This document shows positions 16,298 to 25,630 of a DNA stretch of 64,000 nucleotides, one piece after another. Under the pieces are notes generated by a model. That model worked only from the letters and a program-made list of their open reading frames with translations. It did not search any database and was not told the DNA's origin. A program made the translations under genes and the position numbers. Origin of the DNA: JAVBNF01 sp031551725 (lineage in GTDB: Bacteria > Bacteroidota > Bacteroidia > Bacteroidales > P3); NCBI GenBank assembly GCA_031551725.1, contig JAVBNF010000027.1, forward strand, positions 3,296 through 67,295, read 5' to 3'. Within the stretch, counting starts at the first letter, position 1; every line of letters begins with the position of its first letter.

Positions 16298-17317
16298 ATG
16301 GTCACAGAAAATTTTAATCCGAATGATGTTTGTGTTTCCAATGGAAACTATTTCGGATTCCCATATACGACTGAAAACGCCCGTTTGATGCTGTTTCCCG
16401 TGCCTTGGAATGTAACTACATCCTATCGCGGAGGAACAAACAACGGCCCACAAGCAATTTTAGATGCTTCTTATCAACTCGATTTTTATGATGAAGATAT
16501 TGAAAAAGCTTGGGAATTAGGTATTGGAACCGATGATTCCGGAATGGAAATCATCGAACAGGATGCGCAGTTCAGAACCGTTGCACAACGTGTAATCCAT
16601 GCATTGGAAAGTGGGAAAGAGCCTGTTCAGGACGAAATAGATTTGGTGAACGAAGTATCCGAAGCACTCAATCAGCATGTGGAAGAAAAAGCAGATTTTT
16701 ATTTAAATCAGAATACATTATTCGGCATTGTTGGCGGCGATCACAGCGTTCCGTTGGGATTTATGCGCGCTTTGGCAAAGAAATATCCATCATTCGGAAT
16801 TTTGCATTTCGATGCGCACGCCGATTTGCGTGAGGCTTACGAAGGCTTTATCTATTCGCATGCATCCATTATGTACAACGCTTTACAAATAAAAAATGTG
16901 GGAAAATTGGTGCAAGTGGGGATTCGCGATTTCTGCGAAAACGAAGCATGGATTGGTAAAAACGATAAACGTGTAAAACAATTTAGCGATCAGCATTTGA
17001 AAGAAGCCGAATTTACAGGCCTTTCGTGGGATGCTCAATGTGATAAAATTATTAATGAGCTTCCGCAAAATGTATATGTAAGTTTTGATATTGATGTTTT
17101 TTCGCCCGATTTATGTCCGAATACCGGTACTCCTGTGCCGGGCGGATTATCGTACAACCAAGCTGTTTATTTGTTGAAAAAACTTTGGAAAAGCAGCCGT
17201 AAAATCATCGGTTTTGATTTGTGCGAAGTGGCTCCCGGCAGAGATGAACTTGATGCCAACGTGGGCGCACGGGTTTTATATAAACTATCGAATTATACAA
17301 TTAACACTAATAAATAA
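16298..17317 (+). CDS. Agmatinase/arginase-family ureohydrolase
   Basis: This binuclear-manganese enzyme hydrolyses a guanidino compound, agmatine or arginine-like. The ~340-residue product has the metal motifs GGDHSVPLGF, FDAHADLREAY and SFDIDVFSPDLCPNTGTPVPGG. The longer N-terminus and the insert before GGDH resemble the Bacteroidota agmatinase group, but substrate cannot be assigned by eye; formiminoglutamase is an alternative. The ATG at 16298 follows the OmpA-like stop by 1 bp and was preferred to an in-frame TTG at 16289. Confidence 0.82.
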   Translation: MVTENFNPNDVCVSNGNYFGFPYTTENARLMLFPVPWNVTTSYRGGTNNGPQAILDASYQLDFYDEDIEKAWELGIGTDDSGMEIIEQDAQFRTVAQRVIHALESGKEPVQDEIDLVNEVSEALNQHVEEKADFYLNQNTLFGIVGGDHSVPLGFMRALAKKYPSFGILHFDAHADLREAYEGFIYSHASIMYNALQIKNVGKLVQVGIRDFCENEAWIGKNDKRVKQFSDQHLKEAEFTGLSWDAQCDKIINELPQNVYVSFDIDVFSPDLCPNTGTPVPGGLSYNQAVYLLKKLWKSSRKIIGFDLCEVAPGRDELDANVGARVLYKLSNYTINTNK

Positions 17318-17322
17318 TCATC

Positions 17323-19359
17323 ATGCAACAAAAACACAATCAAACGCAGGTTTGTTTTTCCCGCTGGTCGCGCAAAAGCTATGCAGTCTTTGCGAGTCTT
17401 GGGAAAAGCATTAAAATCGGCGTGCTTTCCATTGCTTGTTTTTGCTCCATGCTCAAACCGCAAGCAGGTTTTGCGAAGACGGACACTACTTTTGTTCCGC
17501 TTCCGGACGATGTCGTTGAACTCGAAGAAGTCGCGATTACAGCTGAAAAAGCAAGCCTGTTCCCCGAATTAACACGGGTGGTAACGGTTGTTACGCGCAC
17601 CGAGATTGAGCGATCGCAGGCACAGAGTTTGCCCGATTTGCTTAAAAGCGTTGCCGGCGTTGATATCCGAGAGCGTGGAAGCAAAGGCGTGCAGGCGGAT
17701 GTCAGCCTTCGCGGCGGCACGTTCGATCAAGTCATCATCTTACTAAACGGGGTCAACATCACCGATCCGCAAACGGGGCACTACAATTTGGATTTGCCAG
17801 TAGATTTAGCAAGCGTCAGCCGTATCGAGATTCTCGAAGGCCCCGGCGCACGCGTGCAGGGCGCGGGAGCATTTAGCGGCGCCATTAACATCATCACGGA
17901 ATCTGAAAAAACGGCTTTAAATGCCGGAATCAATGCCGGGTCTTACAATTCTTTTGCACAACAAATCAGCGGAAGCCTGGTGACGAAAAAATGGAATGCC
18001 TTTGCTTCCGCTTCGCATCAGGCATCCCGAGGCTATAAGCCGAATACCGATTTCGATATTGCCAATGCTTTTTTGCAATTGAAATATCAGGATACAACAA
18101 TTGGGACGGCCGCTGTACAAGCGGGTTTCAATAAAAAAGATTACGGCGCCAATGGCTTTTACAGCCAGAAATATCCGAATCAGTTTGAGCATACGGAAAC
18201 CGCTTTTGCAAGCGCACGCTGGGCTAAACGATGGGAAAATACAGGATTTACGCCAACGTTTTTTTATCGTCGACATTACGATCGCTTTGAATTGTTTCGA
18301 GATTTTCAAAACGCACTTCCTTTTTATAAATCGCATAATTATCATCAAACCGATGTGGGCGGATTGACTGTCAATACCGATTTTTATTCGCATATCGGAC
18401 GTACAACGCTTGGCGCGGAATATCGTGCGGAACACATTTTCAGCAATACGCTGGGCGATCCGATGGCGGAACCGAAAGAAATCAAGCAGGCGCCGGGAAT
18501 TTTTTACACCAAAGAAAAATTACGGCAAGCAGGGAGTGTTTTTTTTTCGCAAACCTTCTATTTTGGCGATTGCTCTGCCTCTGTGGGCGCTGCTGTTTTG
18601 TTGAGCAACGACTTTGAACCGCAACTAACGTATAATGCCGATTTAGCGTATTTGCTTTCGCAAAATATCACGTTGGCGGCGGCGTTTAATAAAGCGGTGC
18701 GCCTGCCTACATTTACCGATTTGTATTACAATTCGTCCACGGATATCGGCAACCCTGACTTGCAACCCGAAGAAAGTTATACCGTGGATTTGGGTGTAAA
18801 AGCAAATTATAAGCAAATAAAACTCCGTGTCGGCGGATTTTATCGCTATGCCGACGATTTAATTGATTGGGTGCGGGCGTCCGATACCTTGCCGTGGCGA
18901 AGTGTGAATTTGGGAACCATTCAAACATGGGGAGCAGAAGCAAGTCTGGCGTATGTTTTTTCCGGAAACATCGGTAAACATTGGAAACAAATCGACTGTT
19001 CGTATGCTTACGTAATCGCGGATAAACATCCTACGGATTATTATTCGAAATACGTTCTGGATTATTTGAAACATCAATTTTCGGTACATGCAAATTTTGA
19101 TATTTGGAAAAATATTGGTTTGGATTTGGATGCTGTTTACAATCATCGTACCGGTCAATACGCCGATGCGAAAAGCGGTTTGCCAACCAATTATAAACCC
19201 TATTTTTTGATGAATGCCAATTTACATTGGACATATAAAATCATCACTGTTTATGGACAGGTTTCAAATATTTTGGATGTGAAATACATTGATTATGGTA
19301 ATTTGGAACAAGCCGGACGCTGGATAACGGCGGGAATTTCGATAAAAATCGAAAGATGA
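17323..19359 (+). CDS. TonB-dependent outer-membrane receptor (BtuB-like)
   Basis: The 678-residue product has a signal segment (about 30-52), then the plug domain (about 65-190: TEIERSQAQSLPDLLKSVAGVDIRE is divided by the conserved GVDIRERGSKGVQADVSLRGG region; RIEILEGPGARVQGAGAFSGAINII) and a 22-strand barrel ending in an aromatic-poor ISIKIER. It lacks the SusC-type N-terminal carboxypeptidase-like domain. Closest in general form to cobalamin or iron-chelate receptors; substrate cannot be assigned. It starts 5 bp after the ureohydrolase stop. The first ~30 codons resemble a dispersed repeat (RWSRKSYAVFASLGKS), so the true start is uncertain. Confidence 0.85.
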   Translation: MQQKHNQTQVCFSRWSRKSYAVFASLGKSIKIGVLSIACFCSMLKPQAGFAKTDTTFVPLPDDVVELEEVAITAEKASLFPELTRVVTVVTRTEIERSQAQSLPDLLKSVAGVDIRERGSKGVQADVSLRGGTFDQVIILLNGVNITDPQTGHYNLDLPVDLASVSRIEILEGPGARVQGAGAFSGAINIITESEKTALNAGINAGSYNSFAQQISGSLVTKKWNAFASASHQASRGYKPNTDFDIANAFLQLKYQDTTIGTAAVQAGFNKKDYGANGFYSQKYPNQFEHTETAFASARWAKRWENTGFTPTFFYRRHYDRFELFRDFQNALPFYKSHNYHQTDVGGLTVNTDFYSHIGRTTLGAEYRAEHIFSNTLGDPMAEPKEIKQAPGIFYTKEKLRQAGSVFFSQTFYFGDCSASVGAAVLLSNDFEPQLTYNADLAYLLSQNITLAAAFNKAVRLPTFTDLYYNSSTDIGNPDLQPEESYTVDLGVKANYKQIKLRVGGFYRYADDLIDWVRASDTLPWRSVNLGTIQTWGAEASLAYVFSGNIGKHWKQIDCSYAYVIADKHPTDYYSKYVLDYLKHQFSVHANFDIWKNIGLDLDAVYNHRTGQYADAKSGLPTNYKPYFLMNANLHWTYKIITVYGQVSNILDVKYIDYGNLEQAGRWITAGISIKIER

Positions 19360-19454
19360 TTAAACAAGTTTGTTACAAACAAAGTTGTTTGTTTATTCGA
19401 ATCAATAAATACAATGGTTTTTGAAAATTGTGTAGAATTATTTGTAAAAAAAAA

Positions 19455-19531
19455 GACCTAACAGGTTTTCCATCCTGTTAGGTCTAAAGTATTTGTTTTC
19501 CAAACCTAACAGGTCTTGGAGGCCTGTTAGG
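19455..19531. terminator. Two CCTAACAGG palindromes between convergent genes
   Basis: GACCTAACAGG (19455-19465) pairs with CCTGTTAGGTC (19474-19484), and CCTAACAGG (19505-19513) pairs with CCTGTTAGG (19523-19531). The first is preceded by an A-run, giving a T-run for minus-strand transcripts. They lie between the converging TonB receptor and groEL genes and probably terminate groEL; the sequence type is a dispersed repeat in this phylum. Confidence 0.55.
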
Positions 19532-19542
19532 AGAGCTAACGA

Positions 19543-21180
19543 TTAATACATTCCGCCCATACCACCGCCCATGCCGCTCATATCAGGCATAGCCGGTTTT
19601 TCTTCTTTAATATCGGCTAAAACGCATTCAGTAGTTAACAACATACCGGCAATGGAAGCTGCATTTTCAAGTGCAACACGTGTTACTTTTGTTGGATCGA
19701 TAACGCCGGAAGCATACAAGTTTTCGTATTTCTCGGTACGAGCATTGAAACCGTAATCGTCTTTTCCATTACGAACTTCGTTAACCACAACGGAGCCTTC
19801 CAAACCTGCGTTTGCTACGATTTGGCGCAAAGGTTCTTCGAGTGCACGACGAACGATAGAAACCCCGATTTTCTCATCTTCGTTATCGGTTGGACAGTTG
19901 TCCAACGCAGGAAGTGTACGGATGTATGCTACGCCGCCGCCGGGGATGATGCCTTCTTCGATAGCAGCACGGGTTGCGTGTAACGCATCGTCGAAACGGT
20001 CTTTTTTCTCTTTCATCTCAACTTCGGAAGCAGCACCAACATAAATAACTGCCACACCGCCAGCTAATTTAGCTAAGCGTTCTTGTAATTTTTCACGATC
20101 GTAATCGGAAGTGGTTTTCTCAATTTGCGATTTGATTGCACTCACACGCGCTTCGATATTTTTCTTTTCGCCGCGTCCGCTAACGATAGTTGTATTATCT
20201 TTGTCGATGGTGATTTTTTCCGCTTGACCGAGATAGGTTAAATCGGCATCTTCTAATTTGAAACCTCTTTCTTCCGAAATCACAACGCCACCGGTAAGAA
20301 TAGCGATGTCTTCGAGCATTTCTTTACGACGGTCGCCAAAGCCGGGAGCTTTAACGGCAGCGATTTTCAATGATCCACGGAGGCGGTTAACAACTAAAGT
20401 TGTCAAGGCTTCGCTTTCTACATCTTCTGCGATAATCAAAAGCGGACGGCCTGTTTGCACGGCTTTTTCCAAGATCGGCAACAATTCTTTCATCGAAGAA
20501 ATCTTTTTGTCGTAGATCAACACAAAAGGATTTTCGAAAACGGTTTCCATTTTTTCGGTGTCGGTAACGAAATATGCCGAGATGTAACCGCGGTCGAACT
20601 GCATACCTTCCACCACTTTCACGCTGGTATCGGTTCCTTTAGCTTCTTCGATAGTGATAACGCCTTCTTTTTTCACCTTGGCCATTGCTTCTGCAATCAT
20701 TTTTCCGATAAAGCTATCGTTGTTTGCAGAGATGGTTGCTACTTGTTCAATTTTTTCGGTGCTGTCGCCAACTTCTTTCGACATTTTTTTGAGTTCGGCA
20801 ACAACAGCGGTAACAGCCTTGTCAATACCACGTTTCAAGTCCATTGGATTTGCACCGGCAGTAACGTTTTTCAAGCCGGTTGCGACGATGGATTGAGCCA
20901 AAACGGTAGCGGTTGTTGTTCCGTCGCCCGCAATGTCAGCGGTTTTCGAAGCAACTTCTTTCACCATTTGCGCACCCATATTTTCGATGCCGTCTTTGAG
21001 TTCGATTTCTTTTGCAACGCTAACGCCGTCTTTAGTTACGTGCGGAGCGCCGAATTTCTTGTCAATAATTACATTGCGACCTTTAGGTCCTAATGTTACT
21101 TTTACTGCGTTTGCCAATGCATCCACGCCTTTTTTGAGGCGATCGCGTGCTTCTGTATTGAAAATTATTTCTTTTGCCAT
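19543..21180 (-). CDS. groEL: Chaperonin GroEL
   Basis: This is the 60-kDa chaperonin subunit, which with GroES folds cytosolic proteins. The 545-residue product has the ATP-binding segment TLGPKGRNVIID and GDGTTTATVLA, and the flexible C-terminal GGM tail (MPDMSGMGGGMGGMY). It is downstream of groES, with a 158-bp gap holding AT-rich TTAATTATTAA repeats. Full length and no anomalies. Confidence 0.98.
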   Translation of the reverse strand: MAKEIIFNTEARDRLKKGVDALANAVKVTLGPKGRNVIIDKKFGAPHVTKDGVSVAKEIELKDGIENMGAQMVKEVASKTADIAGDGTTTATVLAQSIVATGLKNVTAGANPMDLKRGIDKAVTAVVAELKKMSKEVGDSTEKIEQVATISANNDSFIGKMIAEAMAKVKKEGVITIEEAKGTDTSVKVVEGMQFDRGYISAYFVTDTEKMETVFENPFVLIYDKKISSMKELLPILEKAVQTGRPLLIIAEDVESEALTTLVVNRLRGSLKIAAVKAPGFGDRRKEMLEDIAILTGGVVISEERGFKLEDADLTYLGQAEKITIDKDNTTIVSGRGEKKNIEARVSAIKSQIEKTTSDYDREKLQERLAKLAGGVAVIYVGAASEVEMKEKKDRFDDALHATRAAIEEGIIPGGGVAYIRTLPALDNCPTDNEDEKIGVSIVRRALEEPLRQIVANAGLEGSVVVNEVRNGKDDYGFNARTEKYENLYASGVIDPTKVTRVALENAASIAGMLLTTECVLADIKEEKPAMPDMSGMGGGMGGMY

Positions 21181-21338
21181 GGTTTTTTATAATGGTTAAT
21201 TGTTAATGATTAATTGTTAATGAGTTTTTGGGTAATAAAGGACTTATTTGAGCGTAATATTTACACAAATTGTAATTAATTATTAATTGTTGCAGAAAGG
21301 CGAAGCTCCATTAACAATTAATAATTAACCATTAATAA

Positions 21339-21620
21339 TTAATTAACAATTGCATAAATATCACTTTCTTTCATGATGAGGTAATCTACGCCATCAACAT
21401 TTACTTCTGTTCCGGAATATTTTCCGTAAAGAACGGCGTCTCCGACTTTCACAGTCATCGGTTCGTCTTTTTTACCGGCGCCAACGGCAACAACAATGCC
21501 TTTTTGCGGTTTTTCTTTAGCGGTATCGGGGATGATAATGCCGCCCGAAGTTTTTTGTTCTGCAACAGCAGGTTCAACAACCACGCGGTCTGCAAGCGGT
21601 TTGATGTTTAAATTTGCCAT
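21339..21620 (-). CDS. groES: Co-chaperonin GroES
   Basis: This 93-residue protein caps the GroEL ring. Family motifs are KPLADRVVVEPAVAEQKTSGGIIIPD (the mobile loop is around EQKTSGGIII) and GDAVLYGKYSGTEV. It is the first gene of the groES-groEL operon. About 45 bp upstream lies a 13-bp palindrome that could be a regulatory site. Confidence 0.97.
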   Translation of the reverse strand: MANLNIKPLADRVVVEPAVAEQKTSGGIIIPDTAKEKPQKGIVVAVGAGKKDEPMTVKVGDAVLYGKYSGTEVNVDGVDYLIMKESDIYAIVN

Positions 21621-21665
21621 AGTATTAAGTTTTTATAATTTTAATGAATTTCTATTTTGATATTA

Positions 21666-21678
21666 GCATAAATTATGC
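21666..21678. promoter_or_regulatory. Palindrome GCATAAATTATGC upstream of groES
   Basis: A perfect 13-bp palindrome about 46 bp upstream of the groES ATG could be an operator for a heat-shock repressor. It does not match the CIRCE consensus. No standard TAnnTTTG promoter was found here. Confidence 0.3.
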
Positions 21679-21743
21679 CAAAGTCTGAAATCTGACAAAA
21701 TGACAGCCTTTGAAATGGGCAAAAATTAAGTACAGATATGTAT

Positions 21744-21835
21744 TTGACAGGATTTACCGGATTAACAGGATATTTTTGCCTTCGGCAAAATAAAAAACAT
21801 GTTAATCCCGTTAAGCATGTCTAAGCATTGAGTCT
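21744..21835. repeat. Dispersed TTGACAGGAT...TTAACAGGAT repeat
   Basis: The gap between groES and the DUF3109 gene carries a degenerate inverted repeat with GACAGGATTTACCGGATTAA on one side and GTTAATCCCGTTAAGCATGT on the other. The central TTTTGCCTTCGGCAAAA hairpin separates them. A related copy lies at 52739-52866, downstream of FISUMP copy 1. Confidence 0.6.
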
Positions 21836-21837
21836 AT

Positions 21838-22407
21838 TTATTTTTTCATCATCGCATACGCCGCTTCCATTTTTTCATAGAACTCGTCGCCGTATTTGCG
21901 GATGATGGGAGCCTTAAGAAACTGGAACATCGGAAGTCCTTGTTCTTTACCCAATTTTAGAGCCTCTTTGCAAATGTCCCAATGATGATAATTAATAACT
22001 TCCATGTCGCCAACAGTGCTTAAGCGGATAGGGTAGAGGTGGCAGGAAATGGGTTTTTGAAAAGCAATTTTATCTTCTTCGTAAGCTTTTTCAATGGCGC
22101 ATCCGTAAATACCATTCGAATCTTTTACCAAATAGACGCAATCGGCATCATTGATGAGCGGCGTAACATAAGTGCCGTCCATGAAAATGTCGAACACGCC
22201 GTTTTCGGCCACTTCCCGGATACCTTCTTGGGTCATGAAGGGAACAATTTCGCCAATCGAATCTTCCAGAATACTGATTTCTTCTTCTTCCAATGGCGCT
22301 CCGGCGTCGCCTTCCACACAACAAATGCCTTTGCATTTTTGCAAATTACAGCAGAAACTTGTTAGGAAAAGATCGTCGGAAATGAGTATGTTATCAATGG
22401 CAATCAC
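21838..22407 (-). CDS. DUF3109 family cysteine-rich protein
   Basis: The 189-residue product has clustered cysteines near the N-terminus (FCCNLQKCKGICCVEGD) and further Cys at DADCVYL, GCAIEKAY, ISCHLYPIR and WDIC. Such a pattern suggests a bound metal or iron-sulphur cluster, as in the related YkgJ/CxxCxxCC families. Function is unknown. It stands alone downstream of the secreted-protein/regulator pair, with a short GAATTAAGAATTAAG tandem repeat upstream of its ATG. Confidence 0.82.
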   Translation of the reverse strand: MIAIDNILISDDLFLTSFCCNLQKCKGICCVEGDAGAPLEEEEISILEDSIGEIVPFMTQEGIREVAENGVFDIFMDGTYVTPLINDADCVYLVKDSNGIYGCAIEKAYEEDKIAFQKPISCHLYPIRLSTVGDMEVINYHHWDICKEALKLGKEQGLPMFQFLKAPIIRKYGDEFYEKMEAAYAMMKK

Positions 22408-22475
22408 GATAAGAATTAAGAATTAAGAATTAAGAATATGTTCACTTATGTACATTTTACTGCATTTCCCCGTCA

Positions 22476-23129
22476 CTACAGCTTCAACTCTTGTAACGTT
22501 TTTTTTGCAGTTTCCAAATTGGCTTTTTTCTTTTGAATTGCGCGTTTGTTGCGCTCTTTTATTTCCTGTGCAACAGTTGGATTTTGCTCTAAAATACTGC
22601 GTTCTTTCAATAAGATTTCAAGTTCATTTTCTAATTCGGAAACAACAACTTCCTGTTCACTGATGCTGTTTTGCAACATTAAATCCACACATTTTATGCT
22701 GATGCTTTCCAAATCTTTTTGAAACACCTTGAACATACTATGATCTTTAACAGAAGTTTCGATGCCGTTTTTCTCCATGGTAAAAACAATCATGTACAAA
22801 ATTGTTTTGTCTTCCGAACGCTTTTCGAAACGAAAATTTGCAACATATTTATTAGCCGGTTGCGAAGGATCGTTGGGCGAAACGTAATTTAAGTACGATT
22901 GAAAACCGCTCACTACTTTCCCACGAACGGAATAATGCCCTTGTAAAAAAGTTTCGCAAGCTATTTGAACAATGCTGTCAGGGTAATACAGAATATATGC
23001 GAAAGCCGTTTCGTTCTTTCCATTGAACATCACTTCCGATTGAAAATACTGCGCTTTTGCTTGTTTTCCGGAGAAAAAAAACAATACCAGGAATAGTATG
23101 TAAAGGAAAGGGTACTTATTTTGCTGCAT
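22476..23129 (-). CDS. Secreted protein with C-terminal coiled coil, unknown function
   Basis: The 217-residue product has an N-terminal signal peptide (FLYILFLVLFFFSGKQAKAQ). The middle region is beta-rich, and the last ~60 residues are Glu/Lys-rich and likely form a coiled coil (ELENELEILLKERSILEQN...KKKANLETAKKTLQELKL). I do not recognise the family. Its first 14 bp overlap the end of the NtrC-like regulator, so the two are translationally coupled and may act in one response. Confidence 0.6.
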   Translation of the reverse strand: MQQNKYPFLYILFLVLFFFSGKQAKAQYFQSEVMFNGKNETAFAYILYYPDSIVQIACETFLQGHYSVRGKVVSGFQSYLNYVSPNDPSQPANKYVANFRFEKRSEDKTILYMIVFTMEKNGIETSVKDHSMFKVFQKDLESISIKCVDLMLQNSISEQEVVVSELENELEILLKERSILEQNPTVAQEIKERNKRAIQKKKANLETAKKTLQELKL

Positions 23130-24270
23130 ACTTTAAAACGTCTTTCTCTGTAATTATTTTGTCGCATAAAATCACCAAACGTTCAATCACATTGCGTAAT
23201 TCGCGGATGTTTCCAGTCCATTGCATGGCTTGTAAGGCTTCAATGGCTTTGGGTTCGATTTTGGTAATCTGTTTGGCCTGATTACCGCAGATTTGTTTGA
23301 TAAAATGATCAACCAAAAGCGGAATGTCTTCTGTACGCTCATTGAGCGACGGCATTTTGATTAAAATCACACTTAAACGATGATACAAATCTTCGCGAAA
23401 ATTTCCTTTGGTAATTTCTTCGGCCAAATTTTTATTAGTGGCAGCGAAAACTCTGACATTAACAGAAATATCACTTTCACCACCCACACGGGTAATTTTA
23501 TTTTCTTGCAAGGCGCGCAATACTTTCGCTTGCGCTGAAAGGCTCATGTCTCCAATTTCATCCAAAAACAACGTGCCTCCGTTGGCTTGCTCAAAGTCGC
23601 CTTTCCGTTGTTTGATAGCGGAAGTAAACGAACCTTTTTCATGTCCGAATAATTGGCTTTCGATGAGTTCTGATGGAATAGCTGCACAATTTACCTCAAT
23701 AAAAGGGGCGCTTGAACGCAAACTTTGTTCGTGCAAACGACGAGCAATCAGTTCTTTTCCGGTTCCGTTCGGGCCGGAAATAAGAACACGTGCGTCTGTT
23801 GCTGCAACTTTATTCACAATATTCAAAACATCTTTTAATGCTTGAGAATTGCCGACAATTTCGTAAATCGGATTGATTTTTTTCTTGAGATATTTGGTTT
23901 CTTTTACCAAATCGGATTTTTCCAACGCATTGCGAACGCTCACCAACAGGCGGTTGAGGTCTAATGGTTTGGCAATATAATCGTAAGCCCCTTTTTTGAG
24001 AGCTTCAACAGCAGTGTCAATGGTTCCGTGTCCGGAAATCATGATAAACGGCGCTTCGGTAAGTTCTTGTGCTTTTTCCAGAATGTCGATGCCGTCCATT
24101 TGCGGCATTTTGATGTCGCACAAAATAGCCTGATACGAGTTTTTGCGAAGCAAATCCAGCGCCAAACGGCCGTTTTCTGCTTCGTCCACCTCGTATTTTT
24201 CATATTCTAATATGTCGCGCAGACTGTTCCGAATGCTCTTTTCGTCATCGATAACTAAAATCTTTGGCAT
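23116..24270 (-). CDS. NtrC-like sigma-54 response regulator without an HTH domain
   Basis: The 384-residue product has a receiver domain (1-120; acidic pocket DDE 8-10, phospho-acceptor Asp52) and a sigma-54 AAA+ domain (about 140-370; Walker A GPNGTGK 166-172, Walker B GGTLFLDEIGD). The loop that contacts sigma-54 reads GSFTSA (213-218) instead of GAFTGA. The protein ends right after NIRELRNVIERL...ITEKDVLKYAAK, so the Fis-type DNA-binding domain is absent, as in FlgR-like regulators that work from solution. No partner histidine kinase is adjacent. Confidence 0.88.
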   Translation of the reverse strand: MPKILVIDDEKSIRNSLRDILEYEKYEVDEAENGRLALDLLRKNSYQAILCDIKMPQMDGIDILEKAQELTEAPFIMISGHGTIDTAVEALKKGAYDYIAKPLDLNRLLVSVRNALEKSDLVKETKYLKKKINPIYEIVGNSQALKDVLNIVNKVAATDARVLISGPNGTGKELIARRLHEQSLRSSAPFIEVNCAAIPSELIESQLFGHEKGSFTSAIKQRKGDFEQANGGTLFLDEIGDMSLSAQAKVLRALQENKITRVGGESDISVNVRVFAATNKNLAEEITKGNFREDLYHRLSVILIKMPSLNERTEDIPLLVDHFIKQICGNQAKQITKIEPKAIEALQAMQWTGNIRELRNVIERLVILCDKIITEKDVLKYAAK

Positions 24271-24298
24271 ACTTTTTTGTGCATTTATAAATTGAAAC

Positions 24299-25630
24299 TT
24301 AGTAGCGTAACCATTTACGTACTTCGCCGTATGTTATTTTCTTTCCGTACATCAGGATGCCGATGCGGTAAATCCGCGCCGCCAGCCATGTTGTAAATAT
24401 AAATCCTGCTATCAATAAACCTAAGGATAGCGTAATTTCCCAAATGGGTACTCCGAACGGGATGCGCATCATCATCACAATCGGCGAGGTGAATGGAATT
24501 ATCGAAAGCCAAAAAGCGAGCGCGCCGTCCGGGTTTTCAATCACCACTTGAAATGCCAATATCGCGACAAGCAACGGCACTGTAATCGGCAGCATAAACT
24601 GTGAGGTATCCGCTTCATTGTCCACCATCGAGCCAATAGCTGCGAATAGTGATGCATATAACAAATATCCGCCAAGGAAATAAACAAGAAAAATGACAAT
24701 CATCAGCGTCCAATTTACACTTTGGAAGTTATCCATTGCTTTCGCGTAAAGTTCCATCGATTGTGCATCTAACTGAGGCCCGGCGTTTATTCCTAAAGTC
24801 TCATTTTGATTGCTTTTCATTTCGACAGACATTTTTCCGGCCTCAACAATGGATTGCGGACTGAATGCAACGCTTGCCGCTGTTACCAAACCTAATGTTA
24901 AAACAATCCAAAGAGTGAACTGTGTGAGTCCGACCAACGCAATGCCGATGACTTTTCCCATTAATAGCTGGAAAGGTTTGACAGAAGAAATAATGACTTC
25001 TACAATACGGCTGCTTTTTTCTTCAATTACGCCGCGCATGATTTGCGAGCCGAAGAAGAATACGCAGAAATAAATAATCAAACCGAAAACAATGCCCAAA
25101 ATACTTTTAAATCCGGTGTTGCTTTCTTCGCCGGTATTTACGTTTTCGACATTCAGGTTCATTTTTGTAGATGTAATCATGCGGTAATCGTCGGCGCTGA
25201 TATTGTGCGCTTCGAGCAGGATTTTATCACGCAAAACGCTTTCCAATTGCTTTTGCAAAGCCGATACGGAAGCCATTCCCGGGCTTTTGTCCGCATAATA
25301 CACCGCCGCCTGCGAAGGAATAGTGAACGATGGTTTCGGAATGTATACAACAATATCGTAATTTCCCTTTTTCAAATGTTCATTGGCAGTGTCGATATTG
25401 CTTTCGTAAGAAAAAGTGAATTGATCGGTGTTTTCCATTTGATTTTGGAAAATACCGGTTTCGTCAACAATGGTTACAATTTTTTGGCTTTCGCTGTATT
25501 TCGCCATCCAAATGGGCACCACAAACAAGGCTGCAAAAAGGATGGGCGATAGGAAAGTCATAACGATAAACGAAAGTTTTTTTACTCTCGTTAAATATTC
25601 GCGAGCGATGATGAGTTTGATTTTATTCAT
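24299..25630 (-). CDS. ABC-2 type transporter permease (NatB-like)
   Basis: The 443-residue product has one N-terminal membrane segment, a large extracytoplasmic domain (about 45-170) and a block of five to six C-terminal helices (about 175-435). This is the ABC-2 exporter layout of NatB-type permeases. The family motif QIMRGVIEEKSSRIVEVIISSVKPFQLLMGK is split by the conserved EEK. It overlaps the ATPase gene by 8 bp. The exported substrate (sodium or a drug-like compound in characterised cases) cannot be inferred. Confidence 0.85.
   Translation of the reverse strand: MNKIKLIIAREYLTRVKKLSFIVMTFLSPILFAALFVVPIWMAKYSESQKIVTIVDETGIFQNQMENTDQFTFSYESNIDTANEHLKKGNYDIVVYIPKPSFTIPSQAAVYYADKSPGMASVSALQKQLESVLRDKILLEAHNISADDYRMITSTKMNLNVENVNTGEESNTGFKSILGIVFGLIIYFCVFFFGSQIMRGVIEEKSSRIVEVIISSVKPFQLLMGKVIGIALVGLTQFTLWIVLTLGLVTAASVAFSPQSIVEAGKMSVEMKSNQNETLGINAGPQLDAQSMELYAKAMDNFQSVNWTLMIVIFLVYFLGGYLLYASLFAAIGSMVDNEADTSQFMLPITVPLLVAILAFQVVIENPDGALAFWLSIIPFTSPIVMMMRIPFGVPIWEITLSLGLLIAGFIFTTWLAARIYRIGILMYGKKITYGEVRKWLRY

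Noticed and set aside
19455..19531. Repeated CCTAACAGG units as a small CRISPR array.
   Set aside because: Only two palindromic units with different short spacers, no cas genes; they behave like dispersed repeats or terminators.
21665..21682. TTGGCATAATTTATGCTA before groES could be read as a sigma-54 -24/-12 promoter.
   Set aside because: The GG-N10-GC spacing fits, but the -12 element reads ATGC rather than TTGC, and the palindrome explains the pattern equally well.
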